Positions 62,073 through 64,000 of a DNA stretch of 64,000 nucleotides are shown in pieces. The translations under genes and the position numbers were made by a program. A model generated the notes under the pieces. The model made no database searches. It worked only from the letters and a program-made list of their open reading frames with translations, and had not been told where the DNA came from. This DNA is from Rhodoferax sp. (GTDB lineage: Bacteria; Pseudomonadota; Gammaproteobacteria; Burkholderiales; Burkholderiaceae_C). Position 1 is the stretch's first letter, and the number at the start of each line of letters is the position of its first letter. Location: NCBI GenBank assembly GCA_024236015.1, contig JACKLK010000005.1:248001-312000 (forward strand), read 5' to 3'.

Positions 62073-64000
62073 TCAGCGACGGGCCGCCAGCGCGCGTTTC
62101 GCCAGGTCAAACGGCAGCAGCATCAGCAGGCCCAGGCCGCAGGCGGCCAGCCAGGCCGGCATCGACAGCGGTGCGAAACGCAGCACCTGCGCCAGCGGCG
62201 GCACGGCCGTGGCCAGCAGCAGGGCCAGCAAGGTGCCGGCCAAGACCCAGGCCGCCACCGGCGGCAGGCCCGAGACCATCGGGCACCAGCCCGTGCGCAC
62301 CGAACGGCTGGGCAGGATCAGCATCGCGTTGGCGCTGACCAGCGCCACGAACACCGCGCTGCGCGCCTGCTCGACCGGCAGCGCCTGCGCCAGCAGCGCC
62401 CCGTACAGGGCGATCAGCACCAGCGTCAGCAGGCCGCCCTGCACCAGGCCCAGCGCGACCTGCGCACCCGAGACCAGGGACTGGTCGCTGCCGCGCGGGG
62501 GCTGCTCCATCAGCGCGGGATGCGCCGGTTGGGCCTCGAACACGATCGAGCAGGCCGGATCGATCACCAGTTCCAGGAACGCGATGTGCAGCGGCACCAG
62601 CACCAGCGGCAGGCCGAACAACACCGGCAGCAGCGACAGGCCGACGATGGGCACATGCACCGCCAGCGTGTAGACCATGGCCTGGCGCAGGTTGGCATAG
62701 ATGCGCCGGCCCAGCGCGATCGCATGCACGATGGCCGAGAAATCGTCGTCCAGCAGCACCAGCGAGGCGGCCTCGCGTGCCACGTCGGTTCCGCGCCGGC
62801 CCATCGCGATGCCGATATGCGCGGCCTTGAGCGCCGGCGCGTCGTTGACCCCGTCGCCGGTCATCGCGACGATGTCGCCGCCGGCCTTGAGCGCCTCGAT
62901 CAGCGCGAGTTTCTGCTGCGGCTTGACGCGCGCGAACACGTTGACGCGCCGCAGCCGCTGCGCCAGCGCCGCCGCATCCAGGTCGGCGAGTTCGGCGCCG
63001 GTGATGACCTGCGCCTTGTCGTCGATGCCGGCCTGCGCCGCGATCGCGCTCGCAGTGCGCGGATGGTCACCGGTGATCATGATCACCCGGATGCCGGCAC
63101 GCCGGCATGCGGCCACCGCCTGCGGCACCTGCGGCCGCAGCGGGTCGGCCAGGCCGATCAGCCCGACGAAGTCGAAGTCGAAGTCATGCTGGTCCTGCGG
63201 ATGGGCGGCGTGTTCGCGGTGGCGTGCCTTGGCCACGCCGAGCGCGCGCAGGCCGCGGTCGGCCATCGCGTCGGCCTGGGTTGCCAGCTGTGCGCGCGCG
63301 GCCGGCTCCAGGTGGCACAGGTCGGCGATCGCCTCCGGTGCACCCTTGGTCGCCACCACGTCGGCAGACCCCGCCGCGCCGTGCCACAGGTGCGACATCG
63401 CCATCAAACGCGGCGAGAGTTCGTATTCCTGCGCCAGCGCCCATTGCGGATGCAGGTGCTCGGTGTCGGCCAGCTGCTCGCCGGCGAAGCGGTGGAAGGC
63501 CTGCTCCATCGGATCGTGCGGGTCGATCTCGCTGGCCAGCACCGCGAACTCCAGCAGTTCGTGAAAGGGCTCGGGCAATGCGGCCTCGCCCAGGCCGTCG
63601 ATCTCCAGTGCCTGTTCGCCGACCTGCAATGCCGCCACCGCCATGCGGTTGCGGGTCAGCGTGCCGGTCTTGTCGACGCACAGCACCGTGGTCTGGCCCA
63701 GCGTCTCGATCGCGCCGAGCCGGCGCGTCAGCACCTGGCGCGCCGCCATGCGCCGCGCACCCAGCGCCATGAACACGATCATGATCACGGCGAACTCCTG
63801 CGGCAGGATGCCCATGGCCAGCGTGATGCCCGCCAGCGTCGCCTCGAGCCAGCCGCCGCGCAGGCTGACAAACAGCACGGCCAGCAGCGTGCTGAGCGTG
63901 ATGCCAATGAGCACCAGGCGGCGGGTCAGGCGCGCCACCTCGTTGCGCAGCGGCGAGTTCTCCAGCCCGATCGCCTCCAGCGACTGGCCGATCCGGCCCA
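62073..64000 (-). CDS. P-type cation-transporting ATPase (5' end outside window)
   Basis: About 642 codons are present and the frame runs off the right edge, so the N-terminal actuator part is missing. The phosphorylation motif DKTGTLT is in TVLCVDKTGTLTRNRM, the hinge is MTGDGVNDAPALKAAHIGIAMG, and the membrane-4 motif reads ILPQEFAVIM, a variant of the PEEFP/PEGLP class. The C-terminal end has about six membrane helices. The layout is of the P2-type calcium or magnesium pumps; the ion cannot be fixed. The gene may start well beyond the window. Confidence 0.9.
   Translation of the reverse strand, partial: GRIGQSLEAIGLENSPLRNEVARLTRRLVLIGITLSTLLAVLFVSLRGGWLEATLAGITLAMGILPQEFAVIMIVFMALGARRMAARQVLTRRLGAIETLGQTTVLCVDKTGTLTRNRMAVAALQVGEQALEIDGLGEAALPEPFHELLEFAVLASEIDPHDPMEQAFHRFAGEQLADTEHLHPQWALAQEYELSPRLMAMSHLWHGAAGSADVVATKGAPEAIADLCHLEPAARAQLATQADAMADRGLRALGVAKARHREHAAHPQDQHDFDFDFVGLIGLADPLRPQVPQAVAACRRAGIRVIMITGDHPRTASAIAAQAGIDDKAQVITGAELADLDAAALAQRLRRVNVFARVKPQQKLALIEALKAGGDIVAMTGDGVNDAPALKAAHIGIAMGRRGTDVAREAASLVLLDDDFSAIVHAIALGRRIYANLRQAMVYTLAVHVPIVGLSLLPVLFGLPLVLVPLHIAFLELVIDPACSIVFEAQPAHPALMEQPPRGSDQSLVSGAQVALGLVQGGLLTLVLIALYGALLAQALPVEQARSAVFVALVSANAMLILPSRSVRTGWCPMVSGLPPVAAWVLAGTLLALLLATAVPPLAQVLRFAPLSMPAWLAACGLGLLMLLPFDLAKRALAARR

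Overview
The window is GC-rich DNA that looks chromosomal and comes from a betaproteobacterium, most probably Burkholderiales, family Comamonadaceae. The main reasons are two Bug-type (tripartite tricarboxylate transporter) binding proteins, the style of the OhrR/Ohr and Liv genes, frequent xACAAT-type -10 boxes set directly against start codons, and dispersed spacer elements that I recall from Comamonadaceae genomes. The family call is inference. No rRNA, tRNA, CRISPR array, insertion sequence, prophage or replication origin was seen.

Layout. 1-14.5 kb carries scattered housekeeping and stress genes: the tail of an M14 carboxypeptidase, gshA (glutathione synthesis), an amidase, CreA, a small UBA-like protein, an XRE-cupin regulator divergent from a threonine-degradation pair (kbl and an SDR threonine dehydrogenase), an M48 lipoprotein protease, gor (glutathione reductase), an SDR, a serine hydrolase and amn (AMP nucleosidase). 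14.5-26.7 kb holds a NodI/NodJ-like ABC exporter, an Asp/Glu racemase-like protein, a GMC oxidoreductase, the ohrR-ohr peroxide-resistance pair, a DUF2855 protein, a potassium channel, an MFS exporter with a divergent LysR regulator, a MOSC protein, and an AraC regulator divergent from an EamA transporter.

The most striking region is 26.7-51.8 kb. Twenty-one genes all lie on the minus strand, many joined by ATGA overlaps or gaps under 20 bp. They encode a lipocalin-like protein, a PaaN-like aldehyde dehydrogenase, FOUR carotenoid-cleavage-oxygenase-family enzymes, two acyl-CoA ligases, an alpha/beta hydrolase, a Bug binding protein, a nitronate-monooxygenase-like flavoprotein, two thiolases, an SDR, a DUF1295 (steroid-reductase-like) membrane protein, a regulator with two HxlR domains in one chain, and a complete LivHMGF-K type ABC importer. 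This reads as an uptake and degradation pathway for a compound whose C=C bond is cut oxidatively (apocarotenoid, terpenoid, stilbene or phenylpropanoid-like). The aldehyde would then be oxidised, activated to a CoA thioester and shortened by thiolases. The substrate cannot be read from sequence.

51.8-64 kb carries the stress kinase srkA, a Gln-rich small protein, a GntR regulator divergent from a pdxA-like dehydrogenase plus Bug protein operon (with a perfect 16-bp palindrome at the promoter), two exported proteins (one with a long Gly/Asn tail, one CigR-like), a very large BTAD-ATPase-TPR regulator, a 72-residue protein, a truncated haemoglobin, and the 3' part of a P-type cation ATPase that runs off the window.

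At the fine scale, several genes (ohrR, amn, srkA, the UBA-like gene and the LysR gene) have a -10 box placed so that transcription should begin at the A of the start codon, which suggests leaderless mRNAs. A 28-bp identical block plus a structurally conserved tail occurs twice, each time joining the stop of one gene to the next ABC-transporter ATPase gene.
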